A DNA stretch of 38,337 bases from Bacteroidales bacterium (lineage in GTDB: Bacteria; Bacteroidota; Bacteroidia; Bacteroidales; VadinHA17): contig JADGPU010000024.1 in assembly GCA_017882305.1 (NCBI GenBank), forward strand, positions 1-38,337, written 5' to 3'. Position numbers and translations under genes: made by a program. Shown piece by piece: positions 1 to 9,684 of this stretch. How positions within the stretch are numbered: the first letter of the stretch is position 1; each line of letters opens with the position of its first letter. Under the pieces are notes generated by a model. It was not told the origin of the DNA, searched no databases, and saw only the letters and a list, made by a program, of their open reading frames with translations.

Positions 1-1685
1 CCTACTTTAACCTTAATCAACTCAATATTAAGGGTATAAACTTCTTTTGTCCAGTTTTCAGGAACATCAATACGTTTCATATCTGATAAAAATCCAGTGG
101 CACGCAGATCAATCATATAAGATTTTTTTGATGGAAGTTTAACCCTGTAACTTCCATCGATGTCAGAACTGGCAGTAGTTCCAAAAACTTCGTCGGTTGA
201 AATATCCTTGACGTCAATTTTAGCCAATACCGGTTCCCCTGTCTCAGAATCCTTGACTTTTCCAACAATAAATACCGTTTGTTCCTGCTGAACAACAGGT
301 GGTGGCGCAGGAGCAACTTGTTCTACAATTAAAACAGTATCGCGTTTTGGTGGCAAAATCTTGCCCTGGTATATATCTGATTCGCCCAATCCACCACTTC
401 GGTTTGAAACAAAATAAAATGAGCTGTCATCAACGGGTGAAGGATAATAGAAGATTTCATCCCAGGGAGTGTTTACCGGGTAGCCATAATTCTTTACAGT
501 ATCCCATGCACCGAACTTATTCTTTATGGTATAAAAGATATCAAACCCACCTATTGAGTTGTGCCCCCTGGAACTGAAAAAGAGCGTATCACCGGTTTTT
601 GAAAAACGTACTGCCTCCTCATCATAAATTGTATTAATTATTTTACCTGCATTCTGTGGTTTCGACCACTTCCGGTCGGTTATCTTCTTTATAAAGTATA
701 TATCCTTACCGCCGATATTATCTCTACCGTGATCTGATACAAAATAAATCTCGTTTCCTGATGGACTGAAAGTAAAAGATGTTTCGGATCCTCTGGTGTT
801 GATACTATATGGGATCGCTCCGGGAGTCTTCCAGACACCTTTTTTGTTTAATGACACCTTAATATCGCCATTGTTTGAATAACCGGTATAAACATAGAGC
901 ATGTTATTTGATGAATTGATATAAAGAGGTGTTTCACAGTACTTCGTGGTTAATTCCTTTCCAGCAGATGTTGCTGGTTCCCATGAACCATTATTCAGGT
1001 GGGAAACAAAGATATTTTCATCAAATTTTGTGTCAGGATGACGTTTTCCGGATTTCGGAAGTTCCCTCCTTGATGCAAAATAAATTGTTTTTCCGTCGGA
1101 AGTTAAAACTTCTGAATAGTCATCAGAATTAGAGTTGATATTTGGTCCGATATTATCAATAGAAATCCTTAATGTATCTTTCGTTACAATTAAGGCAGAA
1201 TTACATTCCTGAATACACTCTCGTGCCAATAATGTATTCTTTTGACTTTTTTTCCCGGGCGAAGTCAGGTAACCGGTAAATCTTCCGATAGCTTCAGTAA
1301 ATCTTCCTGAATATTGAAGTGATCTTCCGGTTAGTAAAAGAACATCTGGGGCAACATCTTTCTTTAATTCGATAGCTTTCAGAAAAAATCCTGCAGCTTC
1401 TTCTTTTTTGTTTGAAAAAAGAGCTGAAACACCTGTTTTATAATTCAGCTCGGCATTTGAATTATTATATACAAGAGCCTGCAGATATTCATTAAATGCA
1501 TCATTGTACCAGATACCTTTTTCACCATAATAAGCATCTCCTTTTGCGACGTGTTTCCATGCCTCTTCAAATCCTGGTTTGTTAATTTTAAAATCCTTCC
1601 GCCGGATGGACACATCTGTTTGCGCCTCCAGAACTAAAGTACTCAGAAGAAATACCGCTATTAAAGAGCTAAAAAAAGATCGCAT
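1..1685 (-). CDS. PD40-repeat envelope protein, probably OmpA-type (3' end outside window)
   Basis: The reading frame is open from an ATG at 1685 to the window edge (561 codons), so the C-terminus is missing. It starts with a signal peptide (MRSFFSSLIAVFLLSTLVLEAQ). A TPR-like helical region follows at about residues 30-140, then several PD40/WD40-like beta-propeller repeats at about 165-420 with motifs such as TIYFASRRE, EIYFVSDHG, LFFSSRGHN and FYFVSNRSGG. After a proline-rich linker there is a carboxypeptidase-regulatory-like beta domain (VGKVKDSETGEPV onward). In Bacteroidota this order normally ends in an OmpA peptidoglycan-binding domain, as in PorE-like or gliding-associated proteins. 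That last domain is inferred, not seen. Likely location is periplasm or outer membrane. The gene is divergent from the Hpt gene. Confidence 0.85.
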   Translation of the reverse strand, partial: MRSFFSSLIAVFLLSTLVLEAQTDVSIRRKDFKINKPGFEEAWKHVAKGDAYYGEKGIWYNDAFNEYLQALVYNNSNAELNYKTGVSALFSNKKEEAAGFFLKAIELKKDVAPDVLLLTGRSLQYSGRFTEAIGRFTGYLTSPGKKSQKNTLLARECIQECNSALIVTKDTLRISIDNIGPNINSNSDDYSEVLTSDGKTIYFASRRELPKSGKRHPDTKFDENIFVSHLNNGSWEPATSAGKELTTKYCETPLYINSSNNMLYVYTGYSNNGDIKVSLNKKGVWKTPGAIPYSINTRGSETSFTFSPSGNEIYFVSDHGRDNIGGKDIYFIKKITDRKWSKPQNAGKIINTIYDEEAVRFSKTGDTLFFSSRGHNSIGGFDIFYTIKNKFGAWDTVKNYGYPVNTPWDEIFYYPSPVDDSSFYFVSNRSGGLGESDIYQGKILPPKRDTVLIVEQVAPAPPPVVQQEQTVFIVGKVKDSETGEPVLAKIDVKDISTDEVFGTTASSDIDGSYRVKLPSKKSYMIDLRATGFLSDMKRIDVPENWTKEVYTLNIELIKVKV

Positions 1686-1789
1686 AAAATCCGGTTTTTA
1701 TACCTATAAAAGTAGCACTTATTTCGTTTATCTAAAAAACCTTCTTTATTAAAAAGATGAAAACTGTTCCACGCCGGACTAAATATTAT

Positions 1790-1797
1790 TATATTTG
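1790..1797 (+). promoter_or_regulatory. Promoter -7 element upstream of the Hpt-STAS operon
   Basis: TATATTTG matches the Bacteroidota -7 consensus TAnnTTTG and lies about 48 bases before the Hpt start. I see no good -33 TTTG at the usual distance, so the call is tentative. Confidence 0.4.
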
Positions 1798-1845
1798 TTA
1801 GAAAATCTTTGTACAGTGAATTAATATTTTATCTCTATAATAATT

Positions 1846-2208
1846 ATGGATTACAAATTCATAAACATGGAATATCTTGATTCTGTATCAGGAGGAGATC
1901 CCGGGATCATTAAAGAAATAGTTGTAATATTTAAGGAGCAATCGGTTGAAATATATAATGAGATGAAATCGCTTCTGGCATCAAAGAATTACACTGCCCT
2001 GGGATTGCTTGCCCACAAAGCAAAATCATCAGTTGCCATAATGGGGATGAATAGGCTGGCAGAGATGTTAAAAACATTTGAACTCCAGGCCAGGGAAGGA
2101 AAAGAACCTCAATTATATGAACACTATCTGGAAAGATTTAAAAGTGAAACAGAGGAGGCTAGAAAGGAGCTTGAAGATATAATCAGTAACAGGTTAAACG
2201 GGAATTGA
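1846..2208 (+). CDS. Single-domain Hpt phosphotransfer protein
   Basis: This 120-residue protein is essentially one histidine phosphotransfer domain. The helix containing LLAHKAKSSVAIMGM carries the expected phospho-accepting histidine, His57, within the H-K-x-K-S-S pattern of Hpt domains. Such proteins relay phosphate between a hybrid sensor kinase's receiver and a response regulator in the cytoplasm. Its stop codon is immediately followed by the ATG of a STAS-domain gene, so the two are almost certainly translated from one mRNA. No kinase or response regulator is encoded nearby, so its partners must lie elsewhere. The Hpt assignment is firm from motif and length; the pathway is unknown. Confidence 0.85.
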   Translation: MDYKFINMEYLDSVSGGDPGIIKEIVVIFKEQSVEIYNEMKSLLASKNYTALGLLAHKAKSSVAIMGMNRLAEMLKTFELQAREGKEPQLYEHYLERFKSETEEARKELEDIISNRLNGN

Positions 2209-2544
2209 ATGATCAATATTGAAAAAAAGGATAAAATAGACATTATATCCTTCTCTGTCAATAAGATCAACGCTCTGATCATTGATGAAATCAGAGAAGG
2301 GATTCTTAAAGTATTTGATAATTCGAATTCAAAAGTAATAATTGATCTCAAAGGAGTGGAGTATGTTGACAGTTCAGGTTTTGGCTGTTTCCTGTCAATT
2401 ATGAAAGCTGCCAGGAATAATTACGGTGTACTGAAATTTGCTAATCCGGAACCAAGAGTTATCGAATTGTTTGAGACACTTCACCTTCATACTGTATTTC
2501 AGATATACTCAGATATTGAGACATGTTTAAGGTCGTTTAAATAA
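2209..2544 (+). CDS. STAS-domain anti-sigma factor antagonist-like protein
   Basis: This 111-residue protein has the SpoIIAA/RsbV-type STAS fold pattern. A beta strand (KVIIDLKGVEYV) leads into DSSGFGCFLSI, where Ser55 or Ser56 is the likely phosphorylation site. Family members bind a GHKL kinase in the unphosphorylated state and so free its other partner, classically a sigma factor. No RsbW/SpoIIAB-type kinase or sigma factor is adjacent. The start abuts the Hpt stop codon with no spacer, suggesting translational coupling. The next gene, clpB, is convergent and only 8 bases away. The coupling to Hpt suggests cross-talk between phosphorelay and partner switching, which is inference. Confidence 0.85.
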   Translation: MINIEKKDKIDIISFSVNKINALIIDEIREGILKVFDNSNSKVIIDLKGVEYVDSSGFGCFLSIMKAARNNYGVLKFANPEPRVIELFETLHLHTVFQIYSDIETCLRSFK

Positions 2545-2552
2545 TTCTGAAT

Positions 2553-5150
2553 TTATTTTGCTCCTTTCCTGAAAGAGAGATGGCCATCCTTTACATCAAC
2601 AATGATTGTGTCCTCTTTTAAAACTTTACCACCTATAATTTCCTTAGACAATTCATTGACTATCTCCTTTTGAATAAGTCTTTTCACTGGTCTCGCGCCC
2701 AATTGCGGATCATAACCTTTTTCAGCCAGCCAGTCAAGAGCATCTTCTTTTACAACAAGTTTAAGGTTATATTCGCCGAGCATATGTTCTATATTGGCGA
2801 GCTGTATTTTCACAATCTCTCTAATCTGATCTTTAGTTAAAGGTCTGAACATTACAATTTCATCAACTCTGTTAAGGAATTCCGGTTTAAGTGTTTTTCT
2901 TAATAATGTAAATATTTCCTTCCTGAGGAGTTCCTCTTCCTTTTCAGGCATCTTATTATTCCATTTGTCCATCCTGTCCCTTATAATCTCTGATCCCAGG
3001 TTTGATGTCATAATAATAATGACATTCCTGAAATTCACGGTCCGTCCCTTATTGTCTGTAAGTCTTCCTTCATCAAGAACCTGAAGAAGCAGGTTAAACA
3101 GGTCGGGATGTGCTTTTTCAATTTCATCGAGAAGAACAACAGAATATGGTTTATGCCTGACAGCCTCAGTGAGTTGCCCCCCCTCGTCGTAGCCAATATA
3201 TCCCGGAGGCGCGCCAATAAGTCTTGATACAGAATGTCTCTCCTGGTATTCCGACATATCTATGCGTGTTAACAGGTTTTCATCATTAAACAGGAATCCT
3301 GCAAGAGCCCTCGCCAGCTCCGTTTTTCCAACTCCGGTGGTTCCAATGAAAATAAAAGAGCCCAACGGTTTTTTCTGGTCCTGCAGTCCGGCTCTTGATC
3401 TTCTGACAGCATCAGCTACAGCCGTTATAGCTTCATCCTGTCCTACTACCCTTTTGTGTAATTCAGTCTCAAGCCTTAATAATTTCTCTTTTTCGCTTTC
3501 CAGCATCCGCGACACAGGGATCCCGGTCCATTTAGATACTATGGCTGCAATATCCTCCGATCGAACTTCTTCCTGAATCAGAGAACCTTTGGTTCTTTTC
3601 TTTTCGATAAGCTCCTTTAGTTCTGATATTTCCTTCTCAAGCTCAACGATTTTTCCATACCGTATCTCAGCCACTTTTCCATAGTCGCCACTTCTTTCCG
3701 CCTGGTCAGCTTCAAAACGAAGAGACTCTACAGCCTCTTTTTTAGACTGTACTTTCTCAATCATCTCTTTTTCAGACTTCCAGCCGGCTTTAAGTTCATC
3801 CCTTCTCGATTGCATATCAGCAAGTTCACGTGAGATTTTCTCTGCTTTAACTGTATCACCATCCCTCCTCACGGCTTCTTTTTCAATTTCAAGTCGTGTT
3901 ATAGTTCTTTCAGCTTCATCAATTTCTTCCGGTACTGAATTCATTTCAAGCCTTAACCTTGATGCTGCTTCATCAATAAGGTCGATTGCTTTGTCTGGCA
4001 AAAACCTGTCAGTTATATATCTTGTAGAAAGGTCTACTGCTGCAATAATCGCTTCGTCTCTGATAATAACTTTATGATGTGTTTCATATTTCTCCCGAAT
4101 TCCTCTCAGTATTGATATGGAATCTGTCCTGTCGGGCTCATCGACCATTACTACCTGGAATCGTCTTTCAAGTGCCTTATCTTTTTCAAAATATTTTTGA
4201 TATTCGCTTAATGTTGTCGCCCCGATTGCTCTCAGTTCACCTCTTGCAAGAGCAGGTTTCAGGATATTGGCTGCATCCATTGCTCCTTCTGATTTACCAG
4301 CACCAACAAGAGTATGAATCTCATCGATGAATAGTACTATTTCCCCGTTTGATCCTATAACCTCGTTTACAACCGATTTTAATCTCTCTTCAAACTCCCC
4401 TTTATATTTTGCTCCTGCAATAAGGGCCCCCATATCGAGAGAGTAAATGATCTTTGATTTAATATCTTCGGGAACATCTCCCCTGATTATCCTGTGGGCC
4501 AGACCTTCAGCTATAGCTGTTTTACCAACACCGGGTTCACCAATCAGCAGTGGATTGTTTTTTGTCCGGCGAGTAAGTATCTGCAATATTCGTCGTATTT
4601 CATCATCTCTCCCGATAACCGGATCGAGTTTTCCTGACCGTGCCCTCTCATTAAGATTTATTGCATACCTGTTCAGAGAATTAAAAGTATCTTCTGAAGT
4701 CTGGCTTTCGACAGTTGCCCCTTTTCGAAGTTCGTCGACAGCTGCTTTCAACTCTTTCATTGTCACTCCGTGATCCTTTAAAATGCGTGCTGTTTTGTCT
4801 TCAGTATCAAGAATACCCATAAGCAAATGCTCGGATGAAACGAACTTGTCTTTCATTCGGGAAGCATGATCATTTGCCTTCCTGAATGCGTCTGATACTG
4901 AGGAGGATACATAAGAATCTGCACCACTTACCTTTGGATATGAATCTATAAGTCCATCGATCTCTTTTGCCAGGGATATAGTATTGACTCCCATTTTCCC
5001 GAACAAGAAATTTGTGATACTCTCAGCTTCGCTCATGACACCCTTGAGAATATGGGCACATTCAACTGCCTGCTGTCCTTTTGCGTTTGCTATATTGAAT
5101 GCTTTCTGAACAGATTCCTGAGCCTTTAATGTGAAATTGTTTAAATTCAT
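2553..5150 (-). CDS. clpB: ATP-dependent disaggregase ClpB
   Basis: The 865-residue product matches the full-length ClpB/Hsp104 family (E. coli ClpB is 857 residues). The order is: Clp N-domain repeats (about 1-145), first AAA+ module with Walker A GEPGVGKT at 204-211 and Walker B VLFIDE, a long charged coiled-coil middle domain (about 400-530), and a second AAA+ module with Walker A GTTGVGKT and [12 protein letters not shown]-terminal sensor region with [10 protein letters not shown] follows. The coiled-coil insertion separates ClpB from ClpA and ClpC, and the tripeptide for ClpP docking is not expected here. It solubilises aggregated proteins together with DnaK/DnaJ/GrpE in the cytoplasm. 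The start is the ATG at 5150. I found no CIRCE element or clear promoter upstream. Confidence 0.97.
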   Translation of the reverse strand: MNLNNFTLKAQESVQKAFNIANAKGQQAVECAHILKGVMSEAESITNFLFGKMGVNTISLAKEIDGLIDSYPKVSGADSYVSSSVSDAFRKANDHASRMKDKFVSSEHLLMGILDTEDKTARILKDHGVTMKELKAAVDELRKGATVESQTSEDTFNSLNRYAINLNERARSGKLDPVIGRDDEIRRILQILTRRTKNNPLLIGEPGVGKTAIAEGLAHRIIRGDVPEDIKSKIIYSLDMGALIAGAKYKGEFEERLKSVVNEVIGSNGEIVLFIDEIHTLVGAGKSEGAMDAANILKPALARGELRAIGATTLSEYQKYFEKDKALERRFQVVMVDEPDRTDSISILRGIREKYETHHKVIIRDEAIIAAVDLSTRYITDRFLPDKAIDLIDEAASRLRLEMNSVPEEIDEAERTITRLEIEKEAVRRDGDTVKAEKISRELADMQSRRDELKAGWKSEKEMIEKVQSKKEAVESLRFEADQAERSGDYGKVAEIRYGKIVELEKEISELKELIEKKRTKGSLIQEEVRSEDIAAIVSKWTGIPVSRMLESEKEKLLRLETELHKRVVGQDEAITAVADAVRRSRAGLQDQKKPLGSFIFIGTTGVGKTELARALAGFLFNDENLLTRIDMSEYQERHSVSRLIGAPPGYIGYDEGGQLTEAVRHKPYSVVLLDEIEKAHPDLFNLLLQVLDEGRLTDNKGRTVNFRNVIIIMTSNLGSEIIRDRMDKWNNKMPEKEEELLRKEIFTLLRKTLKPEFLNRVDEIVMFRPLTKDQIREIVKIQLANIEHMLGEYNLKLVVKEDALDWLAEKGYDPQLGARPVKRLIQKEIVNELSKEIIGGKVLKEDTIIVDVKDGHLSFRKGAK

Positions 5151-5283
5151 ATAACTATATTTGACTACCTGTCTGCAAAATTGCTGCCACTTACTTTAAG
5201 CCTGAATTTATTGTCGTTTTGACACAAGATCACGCACTTATCATGTCATTGTGACAATTATTTAAGCATAAATTAATTCCAAT

Positions 5284-5385
5284 AACCGCAGAGTTCGCAA
5301 AGTTATAAAACCGAAGGTCACAAAGAATTGAGTGAGTTGGTCTGTGCATTGCGTGCTTTGCGTCTTCTTTGTGCGCTTTGCGGTT
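5284..5385. repeat. Intergenic palindromic repeat, copy 1 (AACCGCAxAG...CTTTGCGGTT)
   Basis: A 102-base element begins with AACCGCAGAG and ends with CTTTGCGGTT, so its ends are inverted repeats. The interior contains repeated CTTTGCG/CGCAAAG words. A second copy with the same ends and almost identical length lies at 37421-37521. Both are in spacers between divergent genes. It has no coding capacity and looks like a dispersed REP-like or MITE-like element. Confidence 0.75.
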
Positions 5386-5395
5386 AAAAAGAAAT

Positions 5396-5403
5396 TATCT
5401 TTG
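5396..5403 (+). promoter_or_regulatory. Probable -7 element for the flavin reductase-like gene
   Basis: TATCTTTG is an exact TAnnTTTG match 16 bases before the ATG at 5420, giving a very short leader. TTTG words lie 15 and 24 bases upstream inside the repeat element, neither at ideal spacing. The repeat may thus supply the -33 region. Confidence 0.4.
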
Positions 5404-5419
5404 ATACAAATTCTGAATC

Positions 5420-5998
5420 ATGGATAAAGTTTTATGGAAACCCGGAACGATGATTTATCCGTTACCGGCGGTGATGGTCAGCTGCGGATCATCTCCTGAA
5501 GAGTTTAATATTATTACAGTCTCATGGACCGGTACTATCTGTACTGATCCTGCTATGTGTTATATATCTGTGAGGCCGGGTCGTCATTCATACAATATTA
5601 TTAAGAAGAATGGCGAGTTTGTAATAAACCTGACGACAAAATCCCTTGCTTTTGCAACTGATTGGTGCGGTGTGAAATCGGGAAAAGATCATAAAAAGTT
5701 CGAAGAAATGGGTCTGACACCTGTCAGCTCCTCAAAATTAAAAGCACCTTTGATTAAAGAATCGCCTGTAAATATTGAATGCATTGTTAAGGAGATAAAA
5801 GAACTGGGATCGCACCACATGTTTATATCAGAGGTAGTTGCTGTTAATGCTGATGAAAAATATGTTGATGAGAAGAATGGTCTCTTCAAACTGAATGAGG
5901 CCATCCCTATATGTTATTCTCACGGGAAGTATTATGAAACTGGCAAATTTATCGGCAAGTTTGGTTTTTCGGTAGAAAAGAAAAACAGGAAGAGATAA
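5420..5998 (+). CDS. Flavin reductase family protein (FMN-binding split barrel)
   Basis: The 192-residue protein resembles flavin reductase-like, FMN-binding split-barrel proteins. It has the N-terminal pattern WKPGTMIYPLPAVMVSCG, the segment NIITVSWTGTICTDPAMCYISVRPGRHSYNII typical of the flavin-binding loop, and GSHHMFI in the C-terminal half. Members reduce free flavins with NAD(P)H or bind FMN as small oxidoreductases; the natural substrate cannot be read from sequence. No monooxygenase partner is nearby. The following ABC gene is on the same strand but 103 bases away with its own promoter-like site, so I do not infer an operon. Confidence 0.85.
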   Translation: MDKVLWKPGTMIYPLPAVMVSCGSSPEEFNIITVSWTGTICTDPAMCYISVRPGRHSYNIIKKNGEFVINLTTKSLAFATDWCGVKSGKDHKKFEEMGLTPVSSSKLKAPLIKESPVNIECIVKEIKELGSHHMFISEVVAVNADEKYVDEKNGLFKLNEAIPICYSHGKYYETGKFIGKFGFSVEKKNRKR

Positions 5999-6043
5999 AT
6001 GCTTCATGAATGCCCCCTGATCAAAAAACATTAATTAGGATTC

Positions 6044-6073
6044 TTTGTCCCAAATAACTAATTTCATATCTTC
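6044..6073 (+). promoter_or_regulatory. Promoter of the ABC transporter gene
   Basis: TTTG at 6044-6047 is followed after exactly 19 bases by TATCTTC at 6067-6073. This fits the Bacteroidota TTTG-N19-TAnnTTTG pattern except at the last base. It lies 28 bases before the ATG at 6102. Confidence 0.5.
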
Positions 6074-6101
6074 AAAGCGGGAATTATTAAAGTGATTTAT
6101 T

Positions 6102-9100
6102 ATGAGTGAGAAGATCCTTGAGACCCTGATGCAGCTGTTTGCGATAATTGCCAAACCTCAGAGCAACGACAGAGAAAGAAGAGGAGTTGTTGAGGTTTTT
6201 CTCAAACGCCTTCTCAATCAGGAACTGGTACAGAAATATCTCTCCACCTATGATGAAAAATTTGAAGAAGCCCTGAAAAAGCTTGAAAAAAGCAGTACAG
6301 AAAGACGTGAAGGGGCCATAGCGATCAGGATAAGGAAGCTTTGTAATGAGATCAACGAACAGGGTCAGCTCGACCAGGAACAGAGAATAGTAGTAGTGAT
6401 ACAGGTACTTGAATTCTGCAAATCGGGCGGACAGGAAGTCAGTCAGCTTGAACTTGGTTTCATCAGTACACTTGCAGAAGGTTTAAATATTACACCTGAG
6501 GAATATAAATTCATTGAAAGTTTTGTTCTGAATTCATTTACAAATATCCCTGCAACCTCCAATCTTTTAGTAATTAATGGAATTAAAAATTTTGAACAGA
6601 AAGAGGCAAAGCATGCCTATAAAGATTTGCTGAAAGGGCATATCTGGATACTTTTTGTACCTTCTGTAAATAAGTATTTTGTCAGATTTACCCGTTCCGG
6701 TGAGCTTTCGATGAATGGACAGCTGTTGCAGGAGGATAAAGCATATCCTTTCAGTCAGGGTTCATCTATCAAAGGATATAAAATAACTCCTATTTATTAC
6801 TGGGATGTTACGATGCAGTTCCTGAAAGAGGAGTTCAAAGGATCAAGAGTAGTTTATGAAGTGAATAATCTTGAATACCGGTTCAAAAGTGGGACAGTTG
6901 GTATTCATCACATGAGTTTCAAGGAAGAATCCGGCAGGATGGTTGGTATAATGGGCGCAAGTGGAGCAGGAAAATCAACACTTCTTGGGGTTTTAAATGG
7001 CACATGCAATCCCTATGACGGGGAAGTGCTGTTAAATGGAATAAGCATACATAAGGATAAAGAGAAAATCAAAGGGCTTATCGGATACGTTTCACAGGAT
7101 GACCTGCTCATTGAAGAACTTACCGTTTTTGAAAATCTCTATTACAATGCTAAACTCTGCTTTGATAATTTAACTGAAGCAGAGATTGTCACAAGAGTGG
7201 ACAGTGTCCTGAAAAATCTCGGATTGTATGAAATAAGGAATATACAAGTTGGAAGTCCGCTTAATAAGAAAATCAGCGGAGGACAACGAAAAAGGCTCAA
7301 CATCTCTCTGGAACTCATCCGCGAACCAGCTATAATGTTCCTTGACGAACCTACATCCGGATTGTCATCGCGTGACTCTGAAAATATTCTGGACCTTTTA
7401 AAGGAACTGGCACGAAAGGGCAAGCTTCTTTTTATTGTTATACATCAGCCATCATCTGAGATATTCAAGATGTTTGACAAGCTAATTATCCTTGATACGG
7501 GCGGATACCTTATATATAATGGCAACCCTGTGGATTCGATTGAGTATTTCAAAAGAAAAATTGAACAGGCAAATTACAATGAGAGTGAATGTTATGTATG
7601 CGGTAATGTTAATCCTGAACAGATATTCAATATTGTAGAGACCAAAGTATTTACAGAGAGCGGGCAACCTACCGAAACACGCAGGATTTCCCCGGCAGAC
7701 TGGAGCAACCTTTATAAAGAAGAAAAAAAGGAAGATAAACTGGAACCTGGCAGTTCAATACCAGAAATAAATTTCAAGACTCCAAATAAACTTAAACAGT
7801 TTATTGTCTTTACAAAACGAGATGTTCTTTCCAAACTTTCTGACACCCAATACCTTCTTGTTACAATTCTGGAAGCACCAATCCTTGCATTTTTTCTTGC
7901 TTTTCTCATCAGGTATTTTGATGAGAGTATCAAAAATCCACATTATACACTCTATGACAACAGCAACCTCCCGATTTATATTTTCATGTCGGTAATTGTG
8001 GCTATTTTTATGGGACTTACAGTAAGTGCAGAAGAGATAATAAAGGATAGAAAAATCCTTAAAAGGGAGGCTTTCCTTAATCTTAGCTGGAACAGTTATC
8101 TGATGTCTAAAGTATTCGTTCAGTTTGCAATATCAGCAATCCAGGCATTCTCATTTGTGCTTGTTGGTAATGGTATAACTCAGATAAAAGGGATGATGTT
8201 TGAATACTGGCTCATCCTCTTTTCCTGCTGGGCAGGGGCAAATATGATGGGACTTGTAATATCTGACAGCTTTAAGGCGGTGGTAACTATTTATATATTA
8301 ATCCCAATTCTCGTTATACCTCAGATCGTTTTAAGTGGAATTATTGTCAAGTTTGAGAAGCTGAATCCGGACATTTCCTCGCCTGTTTCAATTCCGATAT
8401 ATGGTGAGTTTATAATTGCCCGATGGGGTTATGAGGCCCTTGCGGTCAAACAGTTCATAGATAACAAATATGAACAACCCTTTTATCTTTTTGAAAAGGA
8501 AATGAGTAAGGCTGTATTTAAGAAAGAATACTGGAATGTTGAAATGAAGGGTGCTCTTGATAATATTATCAATGATCTGGACAAAGGAGTGAAAGATAAA
8601 GAATTCAGAGATGACCTGCTTCTTGCATCAAATGAGATAAATAAACAACTTATTTTGACGCCGGACATTAAATTTGCATATGTTGATCGGCTCACACCCG
8701 ACAAGGTTACTCCTGAAATAGTTAATGCTGCTATCAGTTATGTTGAATCCATAAGAAAACTTTATGTGAATATCTATAATGATGTCAGCAACCGGAAAGA
8801 AGCTATGAAATCGAGGCTTATAGGAGAAAATCTGCAAAATTTTTTAAAGTTAAGGGATAGTTATTTTAATAAATCGCTGGAGGAGTTTGTAAAGGATAAG
8901 AATGAAACAACAAAAACCATTGTTTACAAGGGTGAGTTGGTGCAGAAACTCGATCCTATATTTATGGATTCCAAAAACAAACTGATAAAAGCACATTTTT
9001 ACGCACCTGAAAAGCAGATATTTGGAATGAAAGTTGACACTTTCATAGTCAATGTTATCGTTCTCTGGGTTATGACATTCTTTCTTTATCTGGCTCTCTA

Positions 9101-9173
9101 TTTCAGATTGCTTAAAAAACTTCTTGATTCAGGGGAATATTTTTTTGGAAAAAATCGGAAAGGTTCGGATTAG
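6102..9173 (+). CDS. ABCG-type ABC protein with TerB-like and FHA-like N-terminus
   Basis: The 1023-residue protein combines four parts. Residues 1-150 form a helical TerB-like region. About 150-255 is a beta-rich FHA-like segment. An ABC ATPase follows, with Walker A GASGAGKST at 285-293, signature ISGGQRKR at 391-398, Walker B FLDEPTSG from 413 and H-loop His448. The rest is an ABC-2 membrane domain with helices near 586-606, 622-642, 665-690, 703-722 and 728-752, and a last one at about 977-1003. Nucleotide domain before membrane domain in one chain is the ABCG/White order, so it would work as a dimer. A soluble insertion of about 220 residues (about 753-975) sits between the last two helices. 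Substrate is unknown; neighbouring genes give no clue. The FHA-like part suggests phosphoprotein control, by inference. Confidence 0.88.
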   Translation: MSEKILETLMQLFAIIAKPQSNDRERRGVVEVFLKRLLNQELVQKYLSTYDEKFEEALKKLEKSSTERREGAIAIRIRKLCNEINEQGQLDQEQRIVVVIQVLEFCKSGGQEVSQLELGFISTLAEGLNITPEEYKFIESFVLNSFTNIPATSNLLVINGIKNFEQKEAKHAYKDLLKGHIWILFVPSVNKYFVRFTRSGELSMNGQLLQEDKAYPFSQGSSIKGYKITPIYYWDVTMQFLKEEFKGSRVVYEVNNLEYRFKSGTVGIHHMSFKEESGRMVGIMGASGAGKSTLLGVLNGTCNPYDGEVLLNGISIHKDKEKIKGLIGYVSQDDLLIEELTVFENLYYNAKLCFDNLTEAEIVTRVDSVLKNLGLYEIRNIQVGSPLNKKISGGQRKRLNISLELIREPAIMFLDEPTSGLSSRDSENILDLLKELARKGKLLFIVIHQPSSEIFKMFDKLIILDTGGYLIYNGNPVDSIEYFKRKIEQANYNESECYVCGNVNPEQIFNIVETKVFTESGQPTETRRISPADWSNLYKEEKKEDKLEPGSSIPEINFKTPNKLKQFIVFTKRDVLSKLSDTQYLLVTILEAPILAFFLAFLIRYFDESIKNPHYTLYDNSNLPIYIFMSVIVAIFMGLTVSAEEIIKDRKILKREAFLNLSWNSYLMSKVFVQFAISAIQAFSFVLVGNGITQIKGMMFEYWLILFSCWAGANMMGLVISDSFKAVVTIYILIPILVIPQIVLSGIIVKFEKLNPDISSPVSIPIYGEFIIARWGYEALAVKQFIDNKYEQPFYLFEKEMSKAVFKKEYWNVEMKGALDNIINDLDKGVKDKEFRDDLLLASNEINKQLILTPDIKFAYVDRLTPDKVTPEIVNAAISYVESIRKLYVNIYNDVSNRKEAMKSRLIGENLQNFLKLRDSYFNKSLEEFVKDKNETTKTIVYKGELVQKLDPIFMDSKNKLIKAHFYAPEKQIFGMKVDTFIVNVIVLWVMTFFLYLALYFRLLKKLLDSGEYFFGKNRKGSD

Positions 9174-9194
9174 AACCGGACTTCATATAAAATT

Positions 9195-9225
9195 AAAGAG
9201 GCGCCTCATAAGAGACAACCTCTTT
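9195..9225. terminator. Candidate bidirectional terminator between ABC gene and siaC
   Basis: AAAGAGG and CCTCTTT form a 7-bp stem around a 17-base loop in the short spacer between two convergent genes. T-rich bases follow on the + side. Position and symmetry suit a shared terminator, but the stem is modest. Confidence 0.45.
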
Positions 9226-9271
9226 AGTCTTTTGGACAACTGATCCTTTTCAGAACAACTTCAAAAATCAG

Positions 9272-9652
9272 TTATTCAACAATCTCAATCATTTTAAATG
9301 GTACCCGGATTATAGATTCATAATCCTCTCCTGCCTCAAGCATATCCTCATCGTCTTCCTCATAATACCAGTTCACTTCAACTTCATTTTTGGCTTTATG
9401 TATAGCTTCGAGTTTCTTGAATACATCAAGGATACACTTTGATGAACTTGTGTTGAAATATTCCAGACGGATATTTACTACAGTCTTATTAAGTGGAGAC
9501 TCCTTATATGTATCGAGCCAGTCTACCAAAGGCTTATAGAATTCAACTGAGTTTTCTGGAATTGAACGTCCTTTTATTTCAAAGATACCTTCTGTAGAAT
9601 CAAATTTAACTGTAGGAGTTTTAGGGGTTCCTTCGATAATGATCGGTTCCAT
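9272..9652 (-). CDS. SiaC family regulatory phosphoprotein (DUF1987)
   Basis: This 126-residue protein matches the SiaC/DUF1987 family. The segment IRLEYFNTSSSKCILDVF contains Thr68, at the same residue number as the threonine of Pseudomonas aeruginosa SiaC that is phosphorylated by SiaB. In that system unphosphorylated SiaC binds and activates the diguanylate cyclase SiaD. The C-terminus is acidic (YYEEDDEDMLEAGEDYE). It lies 32 bases downstream of the SiaB-like kinase gene on the same strand and is probably cotranscribed. No SiaA phosphatase or diguanylate cyclase is in the window, so the output is unknown. Family call is strong; function is by analogy. Confidence 0.88.
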   Translation of the reverse strand: MEPIIIEGTPKTPTVKFDSTEGIFEIKGRSIPENSVEFYKPLVDWLDTYKESPLNKTVVNIRLEYFNTSSSKCILDVFKKLEAIHKAKNEVEVNWYYEEDDEDMLEAGEDYESIIRVPFKMIEIVE

Positions 9653-9684
9653 ATTTATCAGATTTATAAGTTGTTTTGCTTTTA

